A stretch of DNA of 64,000 nt from Ignavibacteriota bacterium (GTDB lineage Bacteria; Bacteroidota; Ignavibacteria; Ignavibacteriales; Ignavibacteriaceae): assembly GCA_013285425.1 (NCBI GenBank), contig CP053447.1:2362001-2426000 (forward strand). The letters are read 5' to 3'. A program made the position numbers and the translations under genes. This document shows positions 1-9,134 of this stretch, one piece after another (position 1 is the stretch's first letter; each line of letters starts with the position of its first letter). The notes beneath the pieces are model-generated. The model searched no databases and was not told where the DNA came from. It saw only the letters and a list, made by a program, of their open reading frames with translations.

Positions 1-674
1 ATGTTGAGCGCGAAGCCGGAATGAGCGGCAGACATTATAATAAAGGGGTATTGATAATTTCAGGATACTTTAAAGAAACATTTGGACAGGATCAGCCTTT
101 ATCTTTTAATGCAAATCTTGTATTTGAACAATCTTACGGTTTAGTTGATGGAGATAGTGCATCTTGTACAGAAATATTTGCATTATTATCAACTCTTTCC
201 GGTTTACCAATCAAACAATCAATTGCTGTAACAGGTTCGCTTAATCAAAAAGGTGATGTTCAGCCAATTGGCGGTGTAAACGAGAAGATCGAGGGTTTCT
301 ATGATATTTGTAAACTAAACAGGTTAACCGGTGATCAGGGTGTTATAATTCCTGTTCAGAATATAAGTGATCTTATGCTTCGTGAAGATATTATTGAAGC
401 TGTAAGAAAGAAAATTTTTCATATTTATCCAATCTCAAGAGTTGAAGAAGGAATTGAAATCTTAACCGGTGTTAAGTCAGGAAAGAAAACTGATAGCGGA
501 TATGAGGAAGGAACTGTTTTTTATCTTGTTGAAAAAAAGATTAAGACATTATTTGAAAAATCACGTGCCGTAAAAACAAGCAATAATGAAAAAGAAGTAA
601 AACGAAAGACAGCAATACACCAAAAAAGCAAAAAGAAAAATCCATCCATAAAACACAGGAGAAGTAATAAGTAA
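1..674 (+). CDS. Lon-like ATP-dependent protease, C-terminal part (5' end outside window)
   Basis: This is the proteolytic domain of a Lon-family (S16) serine protease. The frame is open to the left edge, so the ATG at 21 is internal. Counting from that Met, the catalytic Ser lies in GDSAS (about residue 46) and the catalytic Lys in GGVNEKIEG (about residue 89), the Ser-Lys dyad of the family. The wording of the domain (FEQSYG, TGSLNQKGDVQPIGGVNEKIEGF) resembles the Lon-related 'AAA_32' branch more than classical LonA. The tail after residue 165 is very basic and low in complexity. The stop overlaps the pyk start (TAATG), suggesting co-transcription. The ATPase part is not visible. Confidence 0.85.
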   Translation, partial: VEREAGMSGRHYNKGVLIISGYFKETFGQDQPLSFNANLVFEQSYGLVDGDSASCTEIFALLSTLSGLPIKQSIAVTGSLNQKGDVQPIGGVNEKIEGFYDICKLNRLTGDQGVIIPVQNISDLMLREDIIEAVRKKIFHIYPISRVEEGIEILTGVKSGKKTDSGYEEGTVFYLVEKKIKTLFEKSRAVKTSNNEKEVKRKTAIHQKSKKKNPSIKHRRSNK

Positions 675-2110
675 TGCCGAACGATCCGGATATAACTGCA
701 AAGACAAAAATTCTTGTAACGTTAGGACCTGCTACAAATACAGTTGAATTGATAAGCGAGCTTATTCGTTCCGGGATTGACGGTATAAGATTAAATTTAT
801 CTCATTGCACTTATGAATTTTTAGAAAATATTTTCGGCTCAATACACTCAGCTTGTTCTTTGGAAAAATCGCCGCTTGCAGTACTGATTGATCTACAGGG
901 ACCTAAAATCCGTATTGGTGAGCTTGACAAATCAAGCATAGAACTGCAAAATGGAAAATCAATTGAAATTACTATTAATGATATTATCGGCAACGAAAAA
1001 ATTATATCAACTTCTTATAAAGAGTTAGTTGATGATGCAGAAATTGGAAATGAGATTTTTATAAATGATGGACTAATAAAACTTGTTATAAAATCAAAAA
1101 CCAAACAATCTGTATTATGCGAAGTTGTTAACGGCGGAATTCTGACGTCTCATAAAGGAATGAATCTGCCGGGAATGAAACTATCTACTCCATCAATAAC
1201 AAAAAAAGATTATGAGAATCTTGAGTTCATCATTAAACATAGGGTTGATTACATTGCTCTTTCATTCGTAAGAAGTGCTGATGATGTTTTAGAACTAAAA
1301 GATTGGTTAGCAAAAAAGGGTAAAAATATTCCGGTAATTGCAAAGATAGAAAAGAAAGAAGCAGTTGATAATCTGTTTGAAATAATTATGGCTGCTGATG
1401 GAATTATGATCGCCCGCGGCGATCTAGGTGTTGAACTTCCGCCGCAGCAAGTACCGGTTTTGCAGAAATCAATTATCAAGCAGTGTAATGCGCTTGGTAA
1501 GTTAGTAATTACTGCTACTCAAATGCTGGAATCTATGATCAACTCACCTATACCAACTCGTGCAGAAGCATCTGATGTTGCAAATGCAGTTTGGGATGGA
1601 ACTGATGTTGTTATGTTAAGCGGTGAAACTTCAGTTGGTAAATATCCGATTAAAGCAGTACAGATAATGAATGATATCGTTATACAAGCTGAACAGCATG
1701 CCGAAGATAAAATTACAGGGTATTTTATCTCCCCGGATAATCTTCAAGATAAACTTTTTGACTCAGTAGGCAAGGCTGTTGTTGATATCAGTAAACAAAT
1801 TAATGCTCAGGCAATAGTTGTTTTTACATTTGAAGGAAGAACCGCAAGAATTATTTCAAAGTATAAACCTGATGCAAAAATAATTGCGATATCTAATAGC
1901 TTTAATACTATGAATAATCTTTGTTTAAGATGGGGTGTTACTTCTATCTATCACGAGCAAATTAATAAAGAACATCTTGAAATTGCTGATGCAAAACAGT
2001 TAATCCTTGAATCAAATTTGGCTAAGAAAGGTGATCTGATTATATTTACCGCAGGTGCACCTTATTCAGAAAAAAGCAGAGCTAATTGGTTAAGATTTGA
2101 AGTATTATAA
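674..2110 (+). CDS. pyk: Pyruvate kinase
   Basis: Catalyses phosphoenolpyruvate + ADP to pyruvate + ATP, the last step of glycolysis, in the cytoplasm. At 478 aa it has the usual bacterial length. Visible signatures are the N-terminal TKILVTLGPAT, the strand IDLQGPKIRIGEL, the catalytic-site segment AKIEKKEAV, the metal and substrate loop IMIARGDLGVELP (about residues 244-256), TATQMLESM and the MLSGETSVGKYP segment. The C-terminal allosteric domain is complete. It overlaps the upstream protease gene by one base and is followed after one base by the radical SAM gene, so the three probably form one transcript. Confidence 0.97.
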   Translation: MPNDPDITAKTKILVTLGPATNTVELISELIRSGIDGIRLNLSHCTYEFLENIFGSIHSACSLEKSPLAVLIDLQGPKIRIGELDKSSIELQNGKSIEITINDIIGNEKIISTSYKELVDDAEIGNEIFINDGLIKLVIKSKTKQSVLCEVVNGGILTSHKGMNLPGMKLSTPSITKKDYENLEFIIKHRVDYIALSFVRSADDVLELKDWLAKKGKNIPVIAKIEKKEAVDNLFEIIMAADGIMIARGDLGVELPPQQVPVLQKSIIKQCNALGKLVITATQMLESMINSPIPTRAEASDVANAVWDGTDVVMLSGETSVGKYPIKAVQIMNDIVIQAEQHAEDKITGYFISPDNLQDKLFDSVGKAVVDISKQINAQAIVVFTFEGRTARIISKYKPDAKIIAISNSFNTMNNLCLRWGVTSIYHEQINKEHLEIADAKQLILESNLAKKGDLIIFTAGAPYSEKSRANWLRFEVL

Positions 2111-2111
2111 G

Positions 2112-3137
2112 ATGAAAAATCAAAATCTATTTGAAGCAAGATGGTGGGAAGAAAGTAAAAACAGCAAATTATTGTGTACGCTTTGTCCGCGGTATTGTGA
2201 AATTGGTCCCGGTCAGGCAGGCTTCTGCTACATCAGACAAAATATAAACGGAAAGCTTTATTCAATCGGTTACGGCAGACCAACAGGTTTTGCAATTGAC
2301 CCAATAGAAAAAAAACCATTAAATCATTTTTATCCCGGTACAAAAATTTTAAGTTTTGGTACCGCTGGATGTAATCTTGGTTGTAAGTTTTGCCAAAACT
2401 GGACAACAAGCAAGGCAAAGCTTGATGATTCAAATTCAATAATTGCTTCACCCGAGGATGTGGTTTTGCTGGCAAAAAGATACGGAACCCCATCAATAGC
2501 ATATACCTATAATGATCCGACAATATTTGGAGAATTTGTAATCGATGTTGCTAATCTTGCAAGACAGGAAAATATAAAATCAGTTATGGTTACTGCCGGC
2601 TACATTGATAAGGAAGCAAGAAAAGATATTTATAAAAATATTGATGCCGCTAATGTTGACTTAAAAGCATTCACTGAAGAATTCTATTTCAAAAATACTT
2701 ATTCACATATTAATTATGTGCTCGATACTCTTATGTGGATTAAACACGATACAGATGTTTGGCTTGAAATAACAACACTTTTAATACCCGGTGAAAATGA
2801 TTCGGATGATGAAATCAAAAAGGAGTGTGACTGGATATTAAAAAATCTTGGTGACGAAGTACCAATACATTTTACAGCGTTTCATCCTGATTTTAAAATG
2901 ATGAATAAAAAATCAACTCCACATACAACTTTAATAAATGCAAAAAGTATTGCATTATCGGCAGGGATAAAATATGTTTATCTCGGTAATGTTCACGATT
3001 CAAAAAATCAATCAACATACTGCAATAATTGTAATTCCCTTTTAATAGAAAGAAACTGGCATCAGATTAATCCGGTAAATCTGAGAGGCAGCAAGTGTAA
3101 AATATGCGGCAACAAATTATCTGGTGTATTTTTATAA
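2112..3137 (+). CDS. amrS: AmmeMemoRadiSam-type radical SAM enzyme
   Basis: Radical S-adenosylmethionine protein of about 341 aa. The [4Fe-4S] motif is CNLGCKFC at about residues 86-93. An N-terminal CTLCPRYC cluster and a C-terminal set of CxxC pairs (YCNNC, CKICG) suggest further metal sites. This arrangement matches the AmmeMemoRadiSam (AmrS) family, whose chemistry is not firmly known; pyruvate-formate-lyase activases are the nearest characterised relatives. The partner genes of the family (AMMECR1 and Memo) are not in the window. I chose the ATG at 2112, one base after the pyk stop; a TTG at 2097 would overlap pyk. Confidence 0.85.
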   Translation: MKNQNLFEARWWEESKNSKLLCTLCPRYCEIGPGQAGFCYIRQNINGKLYSIGYGRPTGFAIDPIEKKPLNHFYPGTKILSFGTAGCNLGCKFCQNWTTSKAKLDDSNSIIASPEDVVLLAKRYGTPSIAYTYNDPTIFGEFVIDVANLARQENIKSVMVTAGYIDKEARKDIYKNIDAANVDLKAFTEEFYFKNTYSHINYVLDTLMWIKHDTDVWLEITTLLIPGENDSDDEIKKECDWILKNLGDEVPIHFTAFHPDFKMMNKKSTPHTTLINAKSIALSAGIKYVYLGNVHDSKNQSTYCNNCNSLLIERNWHQINPVNLRGSKCKICGNKLSGVFL

Positions 3138-3152
3138 CTAAACAGGACTAAA

Positions 3153-3926
3153 ATGAAAAATCTTGAAAAGAAAATAGTCTTTATTACCGGTGCTTCATCC
3201 GGTATTGGTAAATCTTGTGCGATAGAGTTTGCTAAACAAAAAGCAAATTTAATTCTTACTGCACGCAGAGAAGAAAGATTAAAAGTTCTTGCTAACGAAC
3301 TCGAAAATAAGTATAACATAAAAACTCTCTGCATTAAAATTGATATCAGGAATTATGAAGATGTTGAAAGTATGTATAATAAACTTTCAGAAGACTGGAA
3401 AAAAATTGATATACTTGTTAATAATGCCGGCTTAGCAAGAGGATTGGATAAATTTTATACCGGCAGACTTTCTGACTGGAACGAGATGATTGATACAAAT
3501 ATCAAAGGATTACTGAATGTTTCAAGAATTATTGTTCCTCAAATGGTGGAAAGACAAACAGGACACATAATTAATATTGGTTCAACAGCCGGTCATGAAG
3601 TTTATACCTTTGGGAACGTATATTCAGCTACAAAATTTGCTGTTAAAGCCTTATCACAATCTTTTAGATTGGATGTTTTAGATAAAGGAATTAAAGTAAG
3701 CAGTATAGATCCGGGAATGGTTTATACTGAATTCAGTAAAGTAAGATTCGATGGAGATACCGAAAGGGCTGATAATGTTTATAAAGGTATTACTCCGCTT
3801 TCGCCAGATGATGTAGCAGAAGCTGTATTGTTTTGTGCAACAAGATCTGATAATGTAAATATTAATGAAATAATCCTGACACCTGTTCAACAGGCATCTT
3901 CATCACAGGTATATAGAAAAAATTAA
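3153..3926 (+). CDS. SDR family NAD(P)-dependent oxidoreductase (YdfG-like)
   Basis: Classical short-chain dehydrogenase of 257 aa. The cofactor loop is TGASSGIGK near residues 10-18, NNAG follows near residue 88, and the catalytic YSATK motif lies near residue 157 with the Ser some 13 residues before it (GSTAG). Best resemblance is to the YdfG / 3-hydroxy acid (serine) dehydrogenase group, which prefers NADP. The substrate cannot be set from sequence. It lies 15 bases after the radical SAM gene on the same strand and is probably the last gene of the pyk transcript. Confidence 0.85.
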   Translation: MKNLEKKIVFITGASSGIGKSCAIEFAKQKANLILTARREERLKVLANELENKYNIKTLCIKIDIRNYEDVESMYNKLSEDWKKIDILVNNAGLARGLDKFYTGRLSDWNEMIDTNIKGLLNVSRIIVPQMVERQTGHIINIGSTAGHEVYTFGNVYSATKFAVKALSQSFRLDVLDKGIKVSSIDPGMVYTEFSKVRFDGDTERADNVYKGITPLSPDDVAEAVLFCATRSDNVNINEIILTPVQQASSSQVYRKN

Positions 3927-3934
3927 CAAGTAAG

Positions 3935-4546
3935 TTATTTGAATAAACTAACATCGCCGGCACCTTCTCTGATAATCTCGGGTTCATCTCCGCTCAGATC
4001 AATAACACTTGATGGTTCAAAGCCTGTATTTTCGGAGGCAAGCATTAAATCAACTCTTGCATAGAATATATTTTTAATTTCTAATGGATCCAACAAGGGA
4101 TCACCAAGTCGAGTTGTAGCACTTGTACTGATAATTGGATTACCTAACTCCCTTACTATCTGAAGAGTAACATTGTGCTTTGGAACTCTTATACCAACTG
4201 TTTTTCGTTTACTCAAGAATTTTTTGGGAATCACTTTTGCAGCGGGTAAAATAAATGTATATGGACCTGGTAAAAGATGTTTCATTGTTCTGTAAGCATA
4301 ATCCGAAACTTTTGCATATTTAGAAATATCTTTAAGGTCTGAACAGATGAAGCTGAACAACTTTGAATCTGTTTCTCCTTTAATTGATAAGATTTGTTCT
4401 ATCCCATCATGATTAAACAAATCACAACCCAACCCATAGTATGTATCAGTCGGAAAAATTATAATCCCTCCTCTTTTCAGAACTTCTACTGATTTGTTAA
4501 TATATCTGATCTGTGGATTTTTCGGGTGAAGCTCAAAATATTCCAT
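3935..4546 (-). CDS. YciO/Sua5/YrdC family protein (L-threonylcarbamoyladenylate synthase family)
   Basis: YrdC-fold protein of 203 aa. The family includes the enzyme that makes threonylcarbamoyl-AMP for tRNA t6A. The entry IIFPTDTYYGLGCD and the STSATTRLGDP segment are typical. The middle part (KGETDSKLFSFICSD, MKHLLPGPYTFILPA, RKTVGIRVPKH) follows the YciO branch rather than TsaC/Sua5: the region that carries the KxR...K nucleotide motif in TsaC is changed here. It may therefore be the paralogue of uncertain role and not the main t6A enzyme. It converges on the SDR gene with 8 bases between stops. Confidence 0.8.
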   Translation of the reverse strand: MEYFELHPKNPQIRYINKSVEVLKRGGIIIFPTDTYYGLGCDLFNHDGIEQILSIKGETDSKLFSFICSDLKDISKYAKVSDYAYRTMKHLLPGPYTFILPAAKVIPKKFLSKRKTVGIRVPKHNVTLQIVRELGNPIISTSATTRLGDPLLDPLEIKNIFYARVDLMLASENTGFEPSSVIDLSGDEPEIIREGAGDVSLFK

Positions 4547-4865
4547 AATTCAATTAAATTTTAAGAGTTGTTACAATAGGACCTATTAAGAACAATGTGT
4601 TTATTTTTGTCTTATCCTGTTAAACGATTTGCAAAATAATCAACGATTTAAGCAATCAAAGCGAGGATAATTAAATTTTTCATAAGTCCCGATAATTCAC
4701 TGCTAAAATAGGTTTCTGTAGATTAAAATCAAGAAGAAAATCAGGATTTTTCAAAAACCTGATGGAAATCATAATAAAATTATGCTTAAAAAATTTTAGT
4801 TTTTAAGTGTGATTTTTATATATTTACGGCTCTAAAATAGAAAGAATAATTAAGGAGTTTAGGAA
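4547..4865. other. Divergent intergenic region between yciO-like gene and rpmB
   Basis: 319 AT-rich bases with no supportable gene. The only clear signal is an AAGGAG Shine-Dalgarno sequence at 4852-4857, eight bases before the rpmB ATG. A TATATTTA at 4818-4825 resembles the TAnnTTTG box seen before prs and lexA and may be the rpmB -10/-7 element, but I see no good -35. Confidence 0.4.
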
Positions 4866-5105
4866 ATGGCTAGAAGATGCCAAGTAACAGGTGTAGGTCC
4901 GGCTACAGGAAATCAAGTATCACACGCACACAATAAAACTAAAACAAGATTTTTACCCAATCTACAGAAAAAACGCATTTGGGTGCAGGAATTGAATAGA
5001 TATGTTACTATAAAATTATCTGCTAATGCAATAAAGACGATCAATAAAAAGGGCACTGCTCACATTGCTAAAATGATTTCAGAAAAGAAAGTTAAGGTAA
5101 GATAG
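4866..5105 (+). CDS. rpmB: 50S ribosomal protein L28
   Basis: 79-aa L28. It begins MARRCQVTG, followed by a [22 protein letters not shown] core with the usual excess of basic residues. The start follows an AAGGAG ribosome binding site with good spacing. It is a single-gene transcript ending in the hairpin at 5126-5155, which also serves the ribosomal protein operon on the other strand. Confidence 0.97.
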   Translation: MARRCQVTGVGPATGNQVSHAHNKTKTRFLPNLQKKRIWVQELNRYVTIKLSANAIKTINKKGTAHIAKMISEKKVKVR

Positions 5106-5125
5106 TTCTGATTTTATTTAAAAAT

Positions 5126-5155
5126 AAAATGGGAATCCGTTTGGATTCCCATTTT
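5126..5155. terminator. Bidirectional terminator between rpmB and rplI
   Basis: Perfect 13-base inverted repeat (AAAATGGGAATCC / GGATTCCCATTTT) with a GTTT loop. The arms give a T-rich tail on both strands. It sits 20 bases after the rpmB stop and 19 bases after the rplI stop, so it can end both convergent transcripts. Confidence 0.9.
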
Positions 5156-5173
5156 TATTTTAAAAGCCACAAA

Positions 5174-5617
5174 TTATTCTCGAACGACCCATACTTTAAT
5201 CTTGGCACTAACACTTGGATGAAGTTTCAGGTTAACACCATAAATACCAAGAGCTTTAATCGGCTCTTCAATTTCTATCCTTCTCTTATCAATATTATGA
5301 CCTTTTTCAGTAAGCGCATCAGCAATCATTTGAGTAGTAACAGTACCGAATATCTTATCCTCTTCGCCAACCTGAACAGGTATAGTAACAGAAACTGGTT
5401 CCAGTTTAGCAGCAAGTTCTTCGGCAGCTTTTAATTCCTGCTGATTTCTTTTTTCAACATTTTTTTTCTCTTCTTCCAGTGCTTTAATATTTCCTTTTAA
5501 GGCAGCGTATGCAATACCTCTGGGAAAGAGAAAATTTCTTGCATAACCGCCTTTGACATCAACAACCTCTCCGATTTTACCTAAGTTTTCGAAGTCTTGT
5601 CTTAAAATAACTTTCAT
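5174..5617 (-). CDS. rplI: 50S ribosomal protein L9
   Basis: 147-aa L9 with the classic N-terminal domain (MKVILRQDFENLGKIGEVV, then GYARNFLFPRG), the long connecting helix rich in Glu and Lys (about residues 40-75) and the C-terminal domain containing KIFGTVT. Last gene of the rpsF-ssb-rpsR-rplI operon; 22 bases separate it from rpsR. Confidence 0.97.
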   Translation of the reverse strand: MKVILRQDFENLGKIGEVVDVKGGYARNFLFPRGIAYAALKGNIKALEEEKKNVEKRNQQELKAAEELAAKLEPVSVTIPVQVGEEDKIFGTVTTQMIADALTEKGHNIDKRRIEIEEPIKALGIYGVNLKLHPSVSAKIKVWVVRE

Positions 5618-5639
5618 TGTTTTACTCCAACTTTTTTAA

Positions 5640-5876
5640 CTATCTGACAGTATCAGAAACGTATGGCAATAATGCCATATGTCTGGCACGTTTAATTGCA
5701 ATTGCAAGTTCACGCTGATACTTAGAGCTGGTACCGGTTATTCTTTTAGGAATAATCTTACCCTGCTCGGTTATAAATTTCTGCAGAAGTTTTACATCTT
5801 TATAATCAATATATTTAATTCCGCTCTGAGTAAATCTGCAGACTTTTTTTGTTTTAATTTCTTTCTTCATTTCCAC
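5640..5876 (-). CDS. rpsR: 30S ribosomal protein S18
   Basis: 78-aa S18 with the conserved core [20 protein letters not shown] and [20 protein letters not shown], ending in the family's ARHMALLPY segment. In the ribosome it pairs with S6, which is encoded in the same operon. The start region overlaps the end of ssb by about 23 bases; a second in-frame Met two codons later (MKKE) is an equally possible start. Confidence 0.96.
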   Translation of the reverse strand: MEMKKEIKTKKVCRFTQSGIKYIDYKDVKLLQKFITEQGKIIPKRITGTSSKYQRELAIAIKRARHMALLPYVSDTVR

Positions 5877-6360
5877 TACCTGTTTGTTTTATTAAGCTTG
5901 ATTCTTCTTCGGATAAAAATTTATCAAAAGAATCTTCGGTATAATCGATAGAATCATCAACAGCTACACTAGGTTCATCATCTTCAATCACACCATTTTC
6001 TTCAGAACCAATAAGTCTTTTATTTAAAAACTGGATTCGTCTGGCTTTGATTTCAACAATACTTCTGTTATGTCCTTCTTCGGATTTCCAACTTCTGCTC
6101 TGCAGCTCGCCATCAACCAAAACAGCCGAACCTTTTCTTAATCTGTCTCTGCAGCTTTCAGCTAGTTTATTCCAGGCAACAACTCCAATGTAACAAACAT
6201 CTTCCTGCCATTGATTAGAACTATCCTTAAACTTTCTATTTGAAGCAATTGAAAAATTTACAACAGGGGTTCTGTTTGTAGTTTCTCTGAAAGCAGGATC
6301 TTTTGTAAGATTACCAGCTACAATCACATAATTTATTTCCGGCATTTTCAAATCAGCCAT
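5854..6360 (-). CDS. ssb: Single-stranded DNA-binding protein
   Basis: 168-aa SSB. The OB fold covers about residues 1-115 ([51 protein letters not shown]). It sits between rpsF and rpsR, as in many bacteria. The C-terminal tail is acidic (about residues 122-155) but ends GSGNEERN; the usual DDDIPF-type tip that recruits repair and replication partners is missing. The other frames near the end do not supply such a tip either. Either a second SSB elsewhere carries the tip, or this one works differently. Confidence 0.93.
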   Translation of the reverse strand: MADLKMPEINYVIVAGNLTKDPAFRETTNRTPVVNFSIASNRKFKDSSNQWQEDVCYIGVVAWNKLAESCRDRLRKGSAVLVDGELQSRSWKSEEGHNRSIVEIKARRIQFLNKRLIGSEENGVIEDDEPSVAVDDSIDYTEDSFDKFLSEEESSLIKQTGSGNEERN

Positions 6361-6391
6361 TTGTAAACCTCCAAACTAAATCAATTTATTG

Positions 6392-6814
6392 TTAGTTATC
6401 ATTTTCTTCATTTTCAACATCTGTTTCTTCCGAAGCAATCGGAGCTTCAACTATTTCAGATGTTATTTCTTCTTTTAATGTAGCTGAAAGAGTTTTGTTT
6501 TTTTCCAGCTGTTCTTGTGCATCCTGACTAAGATGTAATGTAAGATGTCTTAGCACTTGCTCATCTAATAAATAAATTCTTTCCAGTTTTGCAACCATTT
6601 CTCTAGGTCCATCAAACCTGTAAATGGCATAATAACCTATTTTACTTTTTGCAACCGGATATGCAAGACGTTTTCTACCCCAATTTTCAATTTCGCGGAT
6701 AGTTCCGCCATTAGAAATGATGAAATCTTTAATTTTGGTAAGAATTGCTTCGATTTGCTGATCATCTAATGCAGCGTTAATAAGAATGGCACTTTCGTAC
6801 ACACCTTTTCTCAT
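6392..6814 (-). CDS. rpsF: 30S ribosomal protein S6
   Basis: 140-aa S6. The core RKGVYESAILINAALDD, ENWGRKRLAYPVAKSKIGYY and the LLDEQVLRHLTL strand are clear. An acidic, low-complexity tail follows residue 105. Its start has a strong Shine-Dalgarno sequence, GGAGGTGA at 6821-6828 read on the minus strand. First gene of the rpsF-ssb-rpsR-rplI operon. Confidence 0.96.
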   Translation of the reverse strand: MRKGVYESAILINAALDDQQIEAILTKIKDFIISNGGTIREIENWGRKRLAYPVAKSKIGYYAIYRFDGPREMVAKLERIYLLDEQVLRHLTLHLSQDAQEQLEKNKTLSATLKEEITSEIVEAPIASEETDVENEENDN

Positions 6815-6908
6815 CTGTAATCACCTCCCTTTGGGCATTTAGGCCCTCACTATGTCTTTCAATAGCAAGAGCAGGGTTAAAAAAATATTTTAATTTTACT
6901 GATAAAAA
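6815..6908 (-). promoter_or_regulatory. rpsF operon leader
   Basis: 94-base gap between the hppA stop and the rpsF start. On the minus strand it holds an AT-rich stretch, then a possible stem (CCCT...GCTAT with ATAGT..AGGG), a short GGGC/GCCC hairpin and the ribosome binding site. In many bacteria this operon is autoregulated by the S6:S18 pair binding its leader. The trinucleotide bulge typical of that site is not evident here, so a regulatory role is only possible. Confidence 0.35.
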
Positions 6909-9113
6909 CTACTTAATTAATGGTGCAATAACAAGTGCAATTACTGACATAAGCTTTAGTAAAATATTTAATGACGGACCTGAAGTATCTTTAAATGGAT
7001 CACCAACAGTATCGCCAACAACTGCAGCTTTATGTGCATCTGAGCCTTTGAAATACTTTTGTCCGTTAAATTCAATTCCTTCTTCAAACATCTTTTTTGC
7101 ATTATCCCAGGCACCGCCGGCATTTGCTTGAAAAATCGCCATCATCACCCCTGATACAGTTACCCCTGCAATTAATCCGCCTAACATCTCTTTATTTCCA
7201 AGAAATCCTGTTAAGACCGGAACAATAACTGCTAATAGACCCGGAAAGACCATTTGTTTGATTGCTGACTTTGTGGATATTTCAACACACTTTCCATATT
7301 CAGCTTTTCCATGAGCTTCTTCAAAAATATCAACATCATCTTTATTCCAATCCGACTGATCTTTACCATGATTTTTTTTCATCACCTCTAAAGCAGCTTT
7401 TAATTGCGGAATAGTGTTAAATTGTCTTCTAACCTCCTCAATCATAGCCATTGCGGCTTTGCCAACAGCCTGCATAGCTATTGCTGAAAATAATAGAGGT
7501 ATCATTGCACCAACGAATAAACCAGCCATTACTTCAGATTTAGAAATATCAATTGTTTTTATATTAGCTGCAGTCATATAAGCACCGAATAGTGCTAGTG
7601 CGGTTAATGCTGCTGAACCAATAGCAAAACCTTTACCAATGGCAGCGGTTGTATTTCCAACTGCATCTAATTTATCGGTTCTTGATCTTACTTCTTTCGG
7701 AAGTTCAGACATCTCTGCAATTCCTCCTGCGTTATCCGAAATCGGACCATAAGCATCTACTGCAAGCTGAATTCCTAAAATTGAGAGCATACCAACAGCG
7801 GCAATCGCTATTCCATATAAACCGCCAAAATTAAATGATAGAATAATTGCAAATGCTATTACTAATATCGGAAGAGCAGTTGACATCATCCCGACACTTA
7901 AACCAGCTATTATATTAGTAGCTGAACCTGTAACTGATTGTCTTGCAATATTAAGGACAGGACTTTTTCCGCTACCTGTGTAAAACTCTGTTATCATTCC
8001 GATTAATGCACCGGTAATAATGCCAACTACAGTTGCAATAAAAATTCCAGTTGAAGTATAAAGGTTGCCTTTTTCAGGATCAGCCCATTGATAAAGCGGA
8101 TCCTGATAATACCAGCTTTCCGGTAACAGCCATTTAATTATAAACCAGGATGAAGCCATCATTAATAATCCTGCTACAATATTTCCAAAGTTGAGAGCTT
8201 TTTGAGGATCGCCGCCCTCTTTTACTTTAACGAAAAAAGTGCCTATGATTGAAGCAATGATTCCTACACTGGCAATAACAAGCGGAAGTAAGATAGCACC
8301 AAGACCGTTAAAATTATCTTTGAATTCCGGTATTAAAAAAAATGAAGCTCCGAGAACCATAGTACTTACAATAGAACCGACATAAGATTCAAATAAATCT
8401 GCGCCCATTCCGGCAACATCACCAACATTATCTCCCACATTATCAGCAATAGTAGCAGGATTAAGCGGGTGATCTTCAGGAATTCCAGCTTCAACTTTTC
8501 CTACCAGATCAGCGCCAACATCAGCAGCTTTAGTATAAATACCGCCTCCCACTCTTGCAAACAAAGCAATTGATGAAGCACCAAAAGAAAATCCAGTTAT
8601 AATAGTAATAACTTTAGTAATACTGTCAACATCAGATAAACCAAAAATATCACCGTAAACAAACAACAAACTACCCAATCCTAATACACCAAGACCCACT
8701 ACTCCAAGTCCCATAACAGAGCCACCAGCAAAAGCTATTTCCAGAGCTTTTCCGATACTAATTCTGGCAGCTTCAGTAGTTCTGACGTTTGCTTTGGTTG
8801 CTACTTTCATACCTATAAAACCAGCCAAAGCTGAACAGAATGCTCCAACAATAAAAGATAATCCAACAAGAGGAGAAGAATCAACTGAGTTTAAACCACT
8901 ATAGGCTAAAAGTGCAGCAACAACTATAACAAACACAACCAGAACTTTATACTCAGCTTTTAAAAATGCCATTGCACCTTCAGCAATATGATTGGAAATA
9001 ACTTTCATTTTTTGTGTGCCAGCATCCTGTTTTGATATCCAGCTTGATTTCCAAAAAGTATATAACAATGCTAAAACACCAAATAATGGTATAATATGAA
9101 AGATTAAATCCAT
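6909..9113 (-). CDS. hppA: Membrane-bound ion-pumping pyrophosphatase, K+-dependent, probably Na+-translocating
   Basis: 734-aa polytopic protein that couples PPi hydrolysis to ion export across the inner membrane. The signature [11 protein letters not shown] and the two [13 protein letters not shown] Asp clusters that bind Mg-PPi are present. [10 protein letters not shown] carries the Ala found in K+-dependent enzymes; K+-independent ones have Lys there. DLFESY places the gate Glu where Na+-pumps and dual Na+/H+ pumps have it, unlike plant H+-pumps, so Na+ transport is inferred. The gene follows pth on the same strand after 21 bases. Confidence 0.95.
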   Translation of the reverse strand: MDLIFHIIPLFGVLALLYTFWKSSWISKQDAGTQKMKVISNHIAEGAMAFLKAEYKVLVVFVIVVAALLAYSGLNSVDSSPLVGLSFIVGAFCSALAGFIGMKVATKANVRTTEAARISIGKALEIAFAGGSVMGLGVVGLGVLGLGSLLFVYGDIFGLSDVDSITKVITIITGFSFGASSIALFARVGGGIYTKAADVGADLVGKVEAGIPEDHPLNPATIADNVGDNVGDVAGMGADLFESYVGSIVSTMVLGASFFLIPEFKDNFNGLGAILLPLVIASVGIIASIIGTFFVKVKEGGDPQKALNFGNIVAGLLMMASSWFIIKWLLPESWYYQDPLYQWADPEKGNLYTSTGIFIATVVGIITGALIGMITEFYTGSGKSPVLNIARQSVTGSATNIIAGLSVGMMSTALPILVIAFAIILSFNFGGLYGIAIAAVGMLSILGIQLAVDAYGPISDNAGGIAEMSELPKEVRSRTDKLDAVGNTTAAIGKGFAIGSAALTALALFGAYMTAANIKTIDISKSEVMAGLFVGAMIPLLFSAIAMQAVGKAAMAMIEEVRRQFNTIPQLKAALEVMKKNHGKDQSDWNKDDVDIFEEAHGKAEYGKCVEISTKSAIKQMVFPGLLAVIVPVLTGFLGNKEMLGGLIAGVTVSGVMMAIFQANAGGAWDNAKKMFEEGIEFNGQKYFKGSDAHKAAVVGDTVGDPFKDTSGPSLNILLKLMSVIALVIAPLIK

Positions 9114-9134
9114 AGTTAACTCCTTACCGAATGT

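Noticed and set aside
5129..5434. Plus-strand open frame opposite rplI
   Set aside because: Starts inside the shared terminator and lies antisense to a certain ribosomal gene; no protein-like pattern.
6815..6908. Confident S6:S18 autoregulatory leader
   Set aside because: Possible stems exist but the characteristic trinucleotide bulge could not be located; kept only as a low-confidence leader.
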